Positions 24,846 through 32,458 of a stretch of DNA of 37,359 bases are shown here, piece by piece. Origin of the DNA: DASYHS01 sp035998295 (lineage in GTDB: Bacteria; Pseudomonadota; Alphaproteobacteria; Azospirillales; Azospirillaceae); contig NZ_DASYHS010000285.1 in NCBI RefSeq assembly GCF_035998295.1, positions 1 through 37,359 on the forward strand, given 5' to 3'. Both the position numbers and the translations under genes were made by a program. The number at the start of each line of letters is the position of its first letter. The first letter of the stretch is position 1. The notes under the pieces are model-generated. The model was not told where the DNA came from and searched no databases. It saw only the letters and a list, made by a program, of their open reading frames with translations.

Positions 24846-25637
24846 ATGGTTCACAAGCTAAAGGGAACGTCGGCGGAGACCGCGAGGCTCGAATGCCTCT
24901 CGGCCTGGGCTACGGCCCGCGGCGGGCACATCCTGGTCGTCGACGACAGCGAACCGAACCGCATCGTGGCCGCGACCATGCTGGCGCGCAGCGGCTTCAC
25001 CGCGGAGACCGCCTCCGACGGCGACGAGGCCGTGGCCCTGGCGGGCTGCGGGCGGTTCGACCTGATCCTCATGGACCTCGCCATGCCCGGCCGCAACGGC
25101 CTCGATGCGACCCGGGCGATCAGGGCGATGCCGCCGCCCGTCGATACGGTCCCGATCGTCGCCGTCAGCGCCAACGTGGCGCTCGTCGACGAGCAGGTCC
25201 GTTGCCGGGAAGCCGGCATGGACGACTGTCTGGCCAAGCCGTTCAACCGCCATCAACTGCTCGGGGCGGTGGCCCGCTGGCTCGGCGGCCCCGGATCCGA
25301 TGCCCGGCTCGACGGCGCGGCCGTCGAAGGTCTCAGGCGCGATCTCGGGCAGATCGCCTTCGCGCAGGTGGTTTCCGCCTTCCTGGGCGAGAGCTGGCGG
25401 TTGGCCGGCCGCATGACGGTGGCCGCGCGGGACGGCGACCTCGACACCGTGCTGCGCACGTCGCAGACGCTCCAGGAGGCGGCTTGCGCCTGCGGGGCCG
25501 ACGACGTCGGCCGCATGGCCGCGGCCATACGGCAGGCGGCCGTCCTCGGGGACCGCGGCGGCGTGCTCGACGAATGCACCCGCCTCGCCCCGGTTCTCAA
25601 CGCGACCGCCGACCGCCTGACCGCGATCGCGTCCTGA
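24846..25637 (+). CDS. Response-regulator receiver protein with degenerate C-terminal HPt-like domain
   Basis: A 263-residue signalling protein without a DNA-binding output. The receiver domain (about 27-145) is complete: acidic pair Asp33/Asp34 in VVDDSEPNR, phospho-acceptor Asp77 in LILMDLAMPGRNG, Ser108, and Lys131 in AKPFN. Residues about 155-262 are helical and resemble an HPt domain, but the expected HxLKG motif reads QTLQE (Gln207), so it cannot be phosphorylated there. The first ten residues, MVHKLKGTSA, look like the HPt active-site motif itself. Such receiver-HPt units usually come from hybrid kinases. The ATG at 24846 has GAGGA close upstream, with tight spacing, so the true N-terminus is less sure than the receiver call; in-frame ATGs at 24699 and 24780 are alternatives. 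Confidence 0.85.
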   Translation: MVHKLKGTSAETARLECLSAWATARGGHILVVDDSEPNRIVAATMLARSGFTAETASDGDEAVALAGCGRFDLILMDLAMPGRNGLDATRAIRAMPPPVDTVPIVAVSANVALVDEQVRCREAGMDDCLAKPFNRHQLLGAVARWLGGPGSDARLDGAAVEGLRRDLGQIAFAQVVSAFLGESWRLAGRMTVAARDGDLDTVLRTSQTLQEAACACGADDVGRMAAAIRQAAVLGDRGGVLDECTRLAPVLNATADRLTAIAS

Positions 25638-25673
25638 CGCCGCCGGCCGGCCCCCGCCGGATACCGGGGTTCC

Positions 25674-26636
25674 TCAGGAAAGCCGGGCGCGGTCGTGGGG
25701 TGCCAGCAGGTCGAGCTCAGGCCCCTTGGGAACGATCCCGGTCGGGTTGATGGTCGCGTGGCTTGCGTAGTAGTGCCGCTTGATGTGGTCGAAGTTCACG
25801 GTCTGCGCGATGCCGGGCACCTGGTACAGGTCGCGGACATAGCCCCAGAGGTTCGGGTAGTCGACGATCCGCCTCAGGTTGCACTTGAAATGCCCGTGGT
25901 ATACGGCGTCGAACCGGATCAGGGTCGTGAACAGCCGCCAGTCCGCCTCGGTCATCCGCGGCCCGGCGAGGAAGCGCTGGCGTTCAAGCCGGTCTTCCAG
26001 CCCGTCCAGCGCCGCGAACAACCGGTCGAAAGCCTGCTCGTACACGTCCTGCGCCGTCGCGAACCCCGCCTTGTAGACGCCGTTGTTGACGTCGTCGTAG
26101 ACCAAGGCATTGACCGCGTCGATCTCGGCCCGCAGCGCCTCGGGATAGAGGTCGAGCGAGGCGTCGCCCCAGGCGTCGAACTCCCGGTTCAGCATCCGGA
26201 TGATCTCCGCCGACTCGTTGCTCACGATCGTGCGGCGCTGGGTATCCCACAGGACGGGGACGGTGACCCGGCCGGTATGGTCGGGCCTCGCCAGGGTGTA
26301 GATCTCGTGCAGGTGCCGCTTGCCGTTGACGAGATCGCCGGTCGCGCCGGGATACTCGCCGAACGACCATCCCTGCTCGCCCATCAAGGGATGGACGACG
26401 GACACTCCTATCACGTCGTCTAGGCGCTTCAGCCGGCGAACGACCAGGGTGCGGTGCGCCCACGGGCAGGCCAGAGATACGTAGAGATGGTACCGACCCG
26501 GCTCCGCCCGGAAGCCGGTCGACCCGTCCGCGCTGACCCAGTCGCGAAAGACGCTGCTCTCGCGCTTGAAAGCACCGCCGGTCGTCTTGGTGTCGTACCA
26601 GCGGTCGTGCCACTTGCCGTCGATCAGCAGTCCCAT
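25674..26636 (-). CDS. Glutathionyl-hydroquinone reductase (YqjG/ECM4-type GST)
   Basis: A 320-residue Xi-class glutathione transferase that reduces glutathionyl-hydroquinones using glutathione. The catalytic motif is SLACPWAHR with Cys57, preceded by the typical GGAFKRESSVFRDWV. VTVPVLWDTQRRTIVSNESA binds glutathione; the C-terminal helical domain contains YDDVNNGVYKAGFATAQ and LIRFDAVYHGHFKCNLR, both family hallmarks. Length is normal. The ATG at 26636 is preceded by AGGAG, which is the edge of a 23-bp tandem repeat forming its leader. The neighbours wrbA and a LysR regulator suggest a quinone-stress role. Confidence 0.95.
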   Translation of the reverse strand: MGLLIDGKWHDRWYDTKTTGGAFKRESSVFRDWVSADGSTGFRAEPGRYHLYVSLACPWAHRTLVVRRLKRLDDVIGVSVVHPLMGEQGWSFGEYPGATGDLVNGKRHLHEIYTLARPDHTGRVTVPVLWDTQRRTIVSNESAEIIRMLNREFDAWGDASLDLYPEALRAEIDAVNALVYDDVNNGVYKAGFATAQDVYEQAFDRLFAALDGLEDRLERQRFLAGPRMTEADWRLFTTLIRFDAVYHGHFKCNLRRIVDYPNLWGYVRDLYQVPGIAQTVNFDHIKRHYYASHATINPTGIVPKGPELDLLAPHDRARLS

Positions 26637-26646
26637 CGTACTTTTC

Positions 26647-26738
26647 TCCTAGCCCGCTTCGCGAGCGTCTCCTAGCCCGCTTCGCGGGCGGCTCCTAGCC
26701 CGCTTCGCGGGCGGCTCCTGGCCCGCTTCGCGGCGGGC
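26647..26738. repeat. 23-bp tandem repeat (four units) in the gst leader
   Basis: Four head-to-tail units of exactly 23 bp starting at 26647, 26670, 26693 and 26716, consensus TCCTAGCCCGCTTCGCGGGC followed by GGC. Units 2 and 3 are identical; units 1 and 4 differ at a few bases. Each unit holds an inverted repeat (GCCCGC-TTC-GCGGGC in the central copies). On the minus strand each TCCT plus its neighbour reads AGGAG or similar, and the copy next to the gene serves as the Shine-Dalgarno of the ATG at 26636. The array also lies just downstream of wrbA. Confidence 0.92.
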
Positions 26739-26767
26739 GGTCATTGCCCGCAGGGGCTCGTGCAGCC

Positions 26768-27370
26768 TCAACCGTGGAGCTTGGCGGTGATCTCGGCGAC
26801 GTGGCGTCCCTGGAAGCGGGCGCCCTCGAGCTCGTTGTCGCTGGGCAGGCGCGAGCCGTCGCCGGCCGCGATGGTGGTGGCGCCGTAGGGCGAGCCGCCG
26901 GTGATCTCGTCCATCCGGGTCTGGCCGGCCCAGGCATAGGGCAGGCCGACGATCACCATGCCCTGGTGCAGCAGCGTGGTGTGGAACGACAGGATCGTGC
27001 TCTCCTGGCCGCCGTGCTGGGTCGCGGTCGAGGCGAACACCGAGCCGACCTTGCCGACCAGCGCCCCCTTGGCCCACAGCCCGCCGGTCTGGTCGAGGAA
27101 GTTGCGCATCTGCGCCGTCATGTTGCCGAAGCGCGTCGGCGTGCCGAAGATCACCGCGTCGTAGTCCGCCAGCTCGTTCGGGTCCGCGACCGGCGCCGCC
27201 TGGTCCAGCTTCACCCCCGCCTTGCGCGCGACCTCCTCCGGCATCAGCTCCGCGACCCGCTTCACCGTCACTTCCGTCCCCGGGACCCCGCGCGCGCCCT
27301 CCGCCACGGCCTCGGCCATGCGCTCCACATGCCCGTAGCTCGAATAATACAGAACCAGTACCTTGGCCAT
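26768..27370 (-). CDS. wrbA: NAD(P)H:quinone oxidoreductase WrbA
   Basis: A 200-residue flavodoxin-like FMN protein that performs two-electron reduction of quinones. It begins MAKVLVLYYSSYGHVERMA with the phosphate-binding loop, then has the FMN contacts FGTPTRFGNMTAQMRNFLDQ and SVFASTATQHGGQES, and the WrbA end GGSPYGATTIAAGDGSR. Length is normal. GAGGA precedes the ATG. The gene is divergent from the LysR-type regulator (126 bp between), the usual arrangement for a regulator and its target. It lies upstream of the glutathionyl-hydroquinone reductase gene on the same strand, separated by the tandem repeat. Confidence 0.96.
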   Translation of the reverse strand: MAKVLVLYYSSYGHVERMAEAVAEGARGVPGTEVTVKRVAELMPEEVARKAGVKLDQAAPVADPNELADYDAVIFGTPTRFGNMTAQMRNFLDQTGGLWAKGALVGKVGSVFASTATQHGGQESTILSFHTTLLHQGMVIVGLPYAWAGQTRMDEITGGSPYGATTIAAGDGSRLPSDNELEGARFQGRHVAEITAKLHG

Positions 27371-27496
27371 CGCTTCGTCCTCGGGTTGTCGTATCTCGTT
27401 CAGGTCGTCGGACCAGCCGACTCCCGAGAGATGGGGCATTGCAGGTGCCGCGATAACACCCGAGACTGGCACCAGATCGTTCGGTGGAGCGCAACA

Positions 27497-28432
27497 GTGG
27501 ACCGGCTAGACGACATGATCGCCTTCGTCAGCGTGGTGGACTGCCGGAGCTTCACGGCGGCCGCCGAGAAGCTGGGCGTCTCGAAATCCGTGATCAGCCG
27601 GCGCATGACGGAGCTGGAGAACCGGCTCGGCGCCCGGCTGCTGAACCGGACCACCCGGCGGCTCAGCATGACCGAGATCGGCCAGGCCTTCTACGAGCGG
27701 AGCGTGCGCATCCTCGCCGACGTCGACGATGCCGAAGCGGTGGTGAGCTCCCTGCATGCCTCCCCGCGCGGCGTCCTCAGGATCGCCGCCCCCCTGTCCT
27801 TCGGCATGCTCCATCTCGCCCCCGCCCTGCCCGACTTCATGGCGCCCCATCCGGACCTGGAGGTGGAGCTGGACCTGAACGACCGCTACGTCGACCTCGT
27901 CGAGGAACGCTACGACGTCGCGGTCCGCATCGGGCGGCTGAAGGACAGCAGCCTCGTGGCCCGCCGCATCGCCCCCAACCGGCGGGTCGTGGTCGGCAGC
28001 CCCGGCTATTTCGCCCGGCATGGCCGGCCGGAGCGGCCCGACGACCTGCTGAACCACAACTGCCTGCTCTATACCAACGTCCCGATTGCGGAGCAGTGGC
28101 AGTTCCGGGTGGACGGCGTGCAGCGGCCGGTGCGCGCCGCGGGATCGCTGCGCGTCAACAACGGCGAGACCCTGCGCGACGCCGCGGTGGCCGGCCTCGG
28201 CCTCGCCATCCTGCCGACCTTCATCTGCGGTTCCGACCTCTCGGCCGGCAGGCTCGAGCCCGTGCTGGTCGGGAACGTGGTCTCCGACAGCGCCGTCCAC
28301 GCCGTCTATCCCCACGGACGCCACCTGTCGCCGAAGGTCCGCGCCTTCGTGGACTTCATCGCCCGGCGGTTCGGGCCCAAGCCCTACTGGGACTGCGCGC
28401 TGGACCCGGAACTGCGCGATACCGCAGCCTAA
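27497..28432 (+). CDS. LysR-family transcriptional regulator
   Basis: A 311-residue LysR-type regulator. The N-terminal winged helix-turn-helix (about residues 1-60) contains SFTAAAEKLGVSKSVISRRM and the linker helix follows; the effector-binding domain (about 90-295) has VRIGRLKDSSLVARRIAPNR and GLGLAILPTFI. The start is GTG at 27497 with TGGAG 7 nt upstream; an ATG at 27515 would remove six residues. It is divergent from wrbA and is the obvious candidate to control it, and perhaps the gst gene, but the inducer is unknown. It is convergent with the SRAP gene (14 bp between). Confidence 0.93.
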   Translation: MDRLDDMIAFVSVVDCRSFTAAAEKLGVSKSVISRRMTELENRLGARLLNRTTRRLSMTEIGQAFYERSVRILADVDDAEAVVSSLHASPRGVLRIAAPLSFGMLHLAPALPDFMAPHPDLEVELDLNDRYVDLVEERYDVAVRIGRLKDSSLVARRIAPNRRVVVGSPGYFARHGRPERPDDLLNHNCLLYTNVPIAEQWQFRVDGVQRPVRAAGSLRVNNGETLRDAAVAGLGLAILPTFICGSDLSAGRLEPVLVGNVVSDSAVHAVYPHGRHLSPKVRAFVDFIARRFGPKPYWDCALDPELRDTAA

Positions 28433-28446
28433 TCTGGGCCGCCTAA

Positions 28447-29193
28447 TCAGAGGAGGCGGGGCGGCTCCTCGGCGAGCGGGGCGATGCAGGCCGCGTCGTC
28501 GTTGCGGACGGCGTTCACGCGGGTCGAGACCGGATAGACCTCGAGGCGGTCGTCCGGGCACGGGCGCAGCAGCTTCGCCGCCTCTTCGGCCGGCGTGCCG
28601 GGATCGAGCCAGACATCGAAGTCGGCGGGGTCCAGGATCACCGGCATCCGCTCGTGCAGCGGCTGGAGCGTGCGGTTGGCCGTGGTGGTCAGGATCGTGA
28701 AGGACTGCATCGGACGCTCGAGCGGCGCGCCCTTAGGCCCCTTCCATACCTCCCACAGCCCGGCGAAGGCGAAGGGGCCGCGGTCGCGGGCGACGATGCG
28801 GAAGGGCTGCTTGGCGCCGCCCGGCGAGGCTTTCCACTCGTAGAAGCCGTCGGCGGGCACCAGGCACCGGCGCTCGCGCATCGCATTGCGGAACGAGGCC
28901 TTCTCCAGCGCCGTCTCGGCCCTGGCATTGATCATCCGCGAGCCGATGGACGGGTCGTCGGCCCAGAACGGCACGAGCCCCCAGCGCATCACCGCCAGCT
29001 CGCGCGCGCCGGTGGCGGCGCCCGTTTCGGTGTCGGCATCGGCATCGGCGTCGCCCCTGGCCCGGCGCCGGACGACCGGCAGCTCCTGGGTCGGGGCGGC
29101 GTTGTGGCGGGGCGGAAGGTTCGGCCGTTCCAGGAAATCGAAGACGCGGCCGAGATCCGCGACGGAATGGGTCAGGGTGTAGCGTCCGCACAT
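28447..29193 (-). CDS. SOS response-associated peptidase (SRAP/YedK, HMCES family)
   Basis: A 248-residue SRAP protein that crosslinks to abasic sites in single-stranded DNA through a thiazolidine made by its N-terminal cysteine. Cys2 follows the initiator Met (MCGRYTLT), as needed. Other active-site regions are intact: NAAPTQ, MINARAET, RRCLVPADGFYEWK, and the His in LHERMPVIL. An Asp/Ala/Thr-rich insertion (DADADADTETGAATGA, about residues 48-63) is unusual and looks like slippage of a short DNA repeat. There is no SOS box that I can recognise upstream. Confidence 0.94.
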   Translation of the reverse strand: MCGRYTLTHSVADLGRVFDFLERPNLPPRHNAAPTQELPVVRRRARGDADADADTETGAATGARELAVMRWGLVPFWADDPSIGSRMINARAETALEKASFRNAMRERRCLVPADGFYEWKASPGGAKQPFRIVARDRGPFAFAGLWEVWKGPKGAPLERPMQSFTILTTTANRTLQPLHERMPVILDPADFDVWLDPGTPAEEAAKLLRPCPDDRLEVYPVSTRVNAVRNDDAACIAPLAEEPPRLL

Positions 29194-29273
29194 GGGAACA
29201 GTCTAGCGGCTCCGGGCCCGGGGACGCTATGGTCCGGGACGCACGGATGCCGCGGAAAATGTGGAGGATGAGG

Positions 29274-31595
29274 ATGAGCAGGTTCGGATTCGGCCAGGCC
29301 GTCGCGCGGACCGAGGACGCGCGCCTGCTGACCGGCCGCGGCCGGTACACGGACGACATCACCCTTCCCGGCCAGATCCATGCGTGCCTCGTGCGCTCGC
29401 CCCATGCCCATGCCGACATCCTGGCGATCGACACCCACGAGGCCGGCAAGGCGCCCGGCGTGCTCGCCGTCTATACCGGCGCCGACCTGGAGGCCGACGG
29501 GATCGGCCACCTGCCCTGCATGTTCCCGCTGGTCCAGAAGGACGGCTCCCCGCTCGTCACCCCGCCGCGCCCGGCGCTGGCGGTCGGGCGCGTGCGCCAT
29601 GTCGGCGATCCGGTCGCCCTCGTCGTCGCCGAGACGCTGGCGCAGGCGCGTGACGCGGCCGACCTCGTCTTCGTCGACTACGCCGACCGCCCCGCGGTCG
29701 TCGCGGCGGACGAGGCGGTCGAGCCGGGCGCACCCGTCGTCTGGGACGAGGCCCCGGGCAATCTGTGCTTCGACTGGGAGCGCGGGGACGCCGCCGCCAC
29801 GGACGAGGCCTTCTCCAGGGCGGCCCATGTCGTGGCGCTCGACCTCGTCAACAACCGCATCATCCCCAACCCGCTGGAGGAGCGCGCCTGCAACGGCGCC
29901 TGGGACCCGGCGACCGGCAAGATGACGCTCCACGTCGGCAGCCAGGGCGTCCACGGCCTGCGCCGGCAGCTCGCGCGCCACGTCTTCCAGATGCCCGAGG
30001 AGAAGATCCACGTCCTGACCGGCGACGTCGGCGGCGGGTTCGGCATGAAGATCTTTCTCTATCCCGAATACGTCCTGGCGCTGTACGCCGCGCGGCGCCT
30101 GGGCCGCCCGGTCAAATGGACCTCGGAGCGGGCTGAGGGCTTCCTGTCCGACGACCACGGCCGCGACAACCTCACCCATGCCGAGCTGGCGCTGGACGAG
30201 GACGGCCGCTTCCTCGGGCTGCGGGTCCGCACGCTCGCCAATCTCGGCGCCTACCTGTCGAACTTCGCCCCCTTCATCCCGACCGACGGGACCGGCATGC
30301 TGGCCGGCGTCTACAAGACGCCCGCGATCCACGTCTCGGTACGCGGCGTCTTCACCAACACTCAGCCGGTGGACGCCTATCGCGGCGCCGGCCGGCCCGA
30401 AGCCGCCTACGTGGTCGAGCGCATGGTCGACGCCGCGGCGCGGGCGCTCAACCTGTCGCCGGCCGAGATCCGGCGCCGCAACTTCATCCCGGCCGAGGAG
30501 ATGCCGTTCCGGACCGCGACCGGCGTCACCTACGACAGCGGCGACTTCCGCCGCAACATGGACGACGCGCTCGCGATGGCGGACTGGGACGGCTTCGCGG
30601 CCCGGCGTGCCGAGGCACGGGCGCGCGGGCGGCTGCGCGGCATCGGCCTCAGCACCTATATCGAGGCCTGCTCCGGCGGCGGGCCGGAGCAGGCGACGAT
30701 CCAGGTCGACGCCGACGCCAGAGTGACGGTGCTGATCGGCACCCAGTCGAACGGCCAGGGCCATGAGACCGCCTACACCCAGATCGTCGCCGACCGGCTG
30801 GGCGTTCCGCCTGAGCAGGTCGCGGTCGTCCAGGGCGACAGCGAGCGGATCACGTTCGGCGCGGGCACCGGGGGCTCGCGCTCGATCCCGGTCGGCGGCG
30901 CCTCGCTCGCCCGCACGGCCGCGCAGGTGATCGAGAAGGCGCGCGCCAAGGCGTCGGAGATGCTGGAGGCGGCGCCGGTCGACCTGGAGTTCGCCGACGG
31001 CGTCTTCACGATCATCGGCACCGACCGCCGGGTCACGTTCCGGGAAGTGGCGCGGGCCGCCGCACCGGCCCCGGACGCCCTCGCCTTCGACGAGGTCGCG
31101 CGCTGGAGCCCGCCGGCCGCCACCTATCCCAACGGCTGCCACGTCTGCGAGCTGGAGGTCGACCCCGAGACGGGCACGGTGGAGATCCTGCGCTACGTCG
31201 TCGTCGACGATTTCGGCAAGGTGCTGAACCCGTCCATGCTCGCCGGGCAGATCCATGGCGGCATCGCGCAGGGCATCGGCCAGGCGCTGACCGAGCGCTG
31301 CGTCTTCGACCGCGAAAGCGGGCAGCTGCTGACGGGGTCGCTGATGGACTACGCCCTGCCCCGCGCCGATACCCTGCCCTTCGTCGAGCTGGCGCTGAAC
31401 GAGGTCCCGTGCCGCACCAACGCGCTCGGCATGAAGGGCGCCGGCGAGGCCGGCGCGATCGGCGCGCCGCCGGCCGTCATCAACGCGCTGGTCGACGCGC
31501 TCGCGGAGCGCGGCGTCACCCACGTCGACATGCCGGCCACGCCGGAGACGATCTGGCGGCTGGCACGCGGCACCCCCGCGGCGGCCGCGCCCTGA
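29274..31595 (+). CDS. Form-II CoxL-like molybdopterin-binding subunit (xanthine/aldehyde oxidase family)
   Basis: A 773-residue large subunit of the molybdenum hydroxylase family. The N-terminal Ald_Xan_dh domain (FGFGQAVARTEDARLLTGRG, RSPHAHADI, RHVGDPVALVVAETLAQA) is followed by the molybdopterin-binding region (GDVGGGFGMK, SNGQGHETAYTQIVADRLG, and the active-site Glu segment MKGAGEAGAIGAPPAVINAL). The loop at residues 368-374 is AYRGAGR, the form-II signature, not AYxCSFR of true CO dehydrogenase, so CO is an unlikely substrate. The start at 29274 has GGAGG 6 nt before. No FAD (CoxM) or iron-sulfur (CoxS) subunit gene lies within the window, which is unusual. A strong inverted repeat follows the stop. 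Confidence 0.94.
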   Translation: MSRFGFGQAVARTEDARLLTGRGRYTDDITLPGQIHACLVRSPHAHADILAIDTHEAGKAPGVLAVYTGADLEADGIGHLPCMFPLVQKDGSPLVTPPRPALAVGRVRHVGDPVALVVAETLAQARDAADLVFVDYADRPAVVAADEAVEPGAPVVWDEAPGNLCFDWERGDAAATDEAFSRAAHVVALDLVNNRIIPNPLEERACNGAWDPATGKMTLHVGSQGVHGLRRQLARHVFQMPEEKIHVLTGDVGGGFGMKIFLYPEYVLALYAARRLGRPVKWTSERAEGFLSDDHGRDNLTHAELALDEDGRFLGLRVRTLANLGAYLSNFAPFIPTDGTGMLAGVYKTPAIHVSVRGVFTNTQPVDAYRGAGRPEAAYVVERMVDAAARALNLSPAEIRRRNFIPAEEMPFRTATGVTYDSGDFRRNMDDALAMADWDGFAARRAEARARGRLRGIGLSTYIEACSGGGPEQATIQVDADARVTVLIGTQSNGQGHETAYTQIVADRLGVPPEQVAVVQGDSERITFGAGTGGSRSIPVGGASLARTAAQVIEKARAKASEMLEAAPVDLEFADGVFTIIGTDRRVTFREVARAAAPAPDALAFDEVARWSPPAATYPNGCHVCELEVDPETGTVEILRYVVVDDFGKVLNPSMLAGQIHGGIAQGIGQALTERCVFDRESGQLLTGSLMDYALPRADTLPFVELALNEVPCRTNALGMKGAGEAGAIGAPPAVINALVDALAERGVTHVDMPATPETIWRLARGTPAAAAP

Positions 31596-31607
31596 CGTTC
31601 CAAGACG

Positions 31608-31641
31608 CGCCGCGATGCGGAACATGTACCGCATCGCGGCG
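31608..31641. promoter_or_regulatory. 34-bp near-palindrome: operator or terminator
   Basis: CGCCGCGATGCGG and CCGCATCGCGGCG are perfect 13-bp inverted arms around AACATGTA, whose core ACATGT is also palindromic, so only one base pair of the 34 bp breaks symmetry. It begins 12 bp after the CoxL-like stop and ends 42 bp before the CysQ-like ATG. It could end transcription of the first gene or bind a dimeric regulator of the second. No T-run follows. Confidence 0.65.
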
Positions 31642-31683
31642 TACAGGCCTATGCTGGCCCCAGCCCAAACCAGCCGAGGCGAC

Positions 31684-32454
31684 ATGCCCGACAAAGTCCT
31701 GCACGACCTCCTCGCCCACACCCGCTCCATCGCGCGCGAAGCCGGCAACGTCATCATGCGCTACTACCTCGACGGCGCGGCGGCGAGCATGAAGGCCGAC
31801 GGCAGCCCGGTCACGGCGGCCGACCACGCGTCGGAGGCGGTGATCCTGCCGGCGCTCCGGCATCTGGCGCCGGCCATCCCCGTGATCTCGGAGGAGCAGC
31901 ACGCGGCCGGGCGGAGCGTGGAGGTCGACGGCGAGTTCTGGCTGGTCGACCCCCTCGACGGCACCCGCTCCTTCGTCGACCGGACCGACGAGTTCACGGT
32001 CAACATCGCGCTCGTGCGCGGGGGCCGTCCGGTACTGGGCGTCATATACCTGCCGGTTACCGGGGATTTCTACGCCGCCGCCGGGCCCGGAACGGCCGTG
32101 GCCTGCCACGACGGGCGGGAGCGCCCGGTCTTCGCCCGCAAGCCGCCGGCCGCGGGCCTGACCGTGCTGGCGAGCCGCAGCCACGGCGACGAGAAGAAGC
32201 TGGCCGACTTCCTGGCCGGCCGCACGGTGGCGGAGCAGCTCCGCTCCAGCAGCGCCTTGAAGTTCTGCCTGCTGGCCGAGGGCAAGGGCGACGTCTATCC
32301 CCGCTTCGGCCAGACCGGCGAGTGGGACACGGCGGCCGGACAGGCGATCGTCGAAGCGGCCGGCGGCATGGTCGAGACGCCGGAAGGCGAGACGCTCACC
32401 TACGGCAAGCCGGGGTTCATGAACGGCCCCTTCGTCGCCTGGGGCCGCCGCTGA
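31684..32454 (+). CDS. 3'(2'),5'-bisphosphate nucleotidase, CysQ-like (inositol monophosphatase family)
   Basis: A 256-residue metal-dependent phosphatase. The FIG-superfamily motifs are complete: DGSPVTAADHASE near residues 40-52, ISEEQ, the metal-binding WLVDPLDGTRSFVDRTDEF, and the second site GEWDTAAGQAIVEAAGG. The sequence resembles CysQ, which removes the 3' phosphate from PAP/PAPS in sulfate assimilation, more than inositol monophosphatase, but substrate is inferred. The ATG at 31684 gives the normal length; earlier in-frame ATGs (31615, 31624) lie inside the palindrome. It is convergent with the LysE-type gene, with only 4 bp between stops. Confidence 0.92.
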   Translation: MPDKVLHDLLAHTRSIAREAGNVIMRYYLDGAAASMKADGSPVTAADHASEAVILPALRHLAPAIPVISEEQHAAGRSVEVDGEFWLVDPLDGTRSFVDRTDEFTVNIALVRGGRPVLGVIYLPVTGDFYAAAGPGTAVACHDGRERPVFARKPPAAGLTVLASRSHGDEKKLADFLAGRTVAEQLRSSSALKFCLLAEGKGDVYPRFGQTGEWDTAAGQAIVEAAGGMVETPEGETLTYGKPGFMNGPFVAWGRR

Positions 32455-32458
32455 GGGT

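Noticed and set aside
26647..26738. CRISPR array
   Set aside because: Units are directly joined with no spacers between them.
28439..28459. Hairpin CCGCCT/AGGCGG between the LysR and SRAP genes
   Set aside because: Only six base pairs with a 9-nt loop in GC-rich sequence; too weak to call.
29274..31595. Aerobic CO dehydrogenase
   Set aside because: The active-site loop is AYRGAGR, not AYxCSFR, and coxM and coxS are absent.
29172..31757. 861-codon minus-strand frame
   Set aside because: Antisense shadow of the CoxL-like gene, full of Arg/Gly/Asp with no domain.
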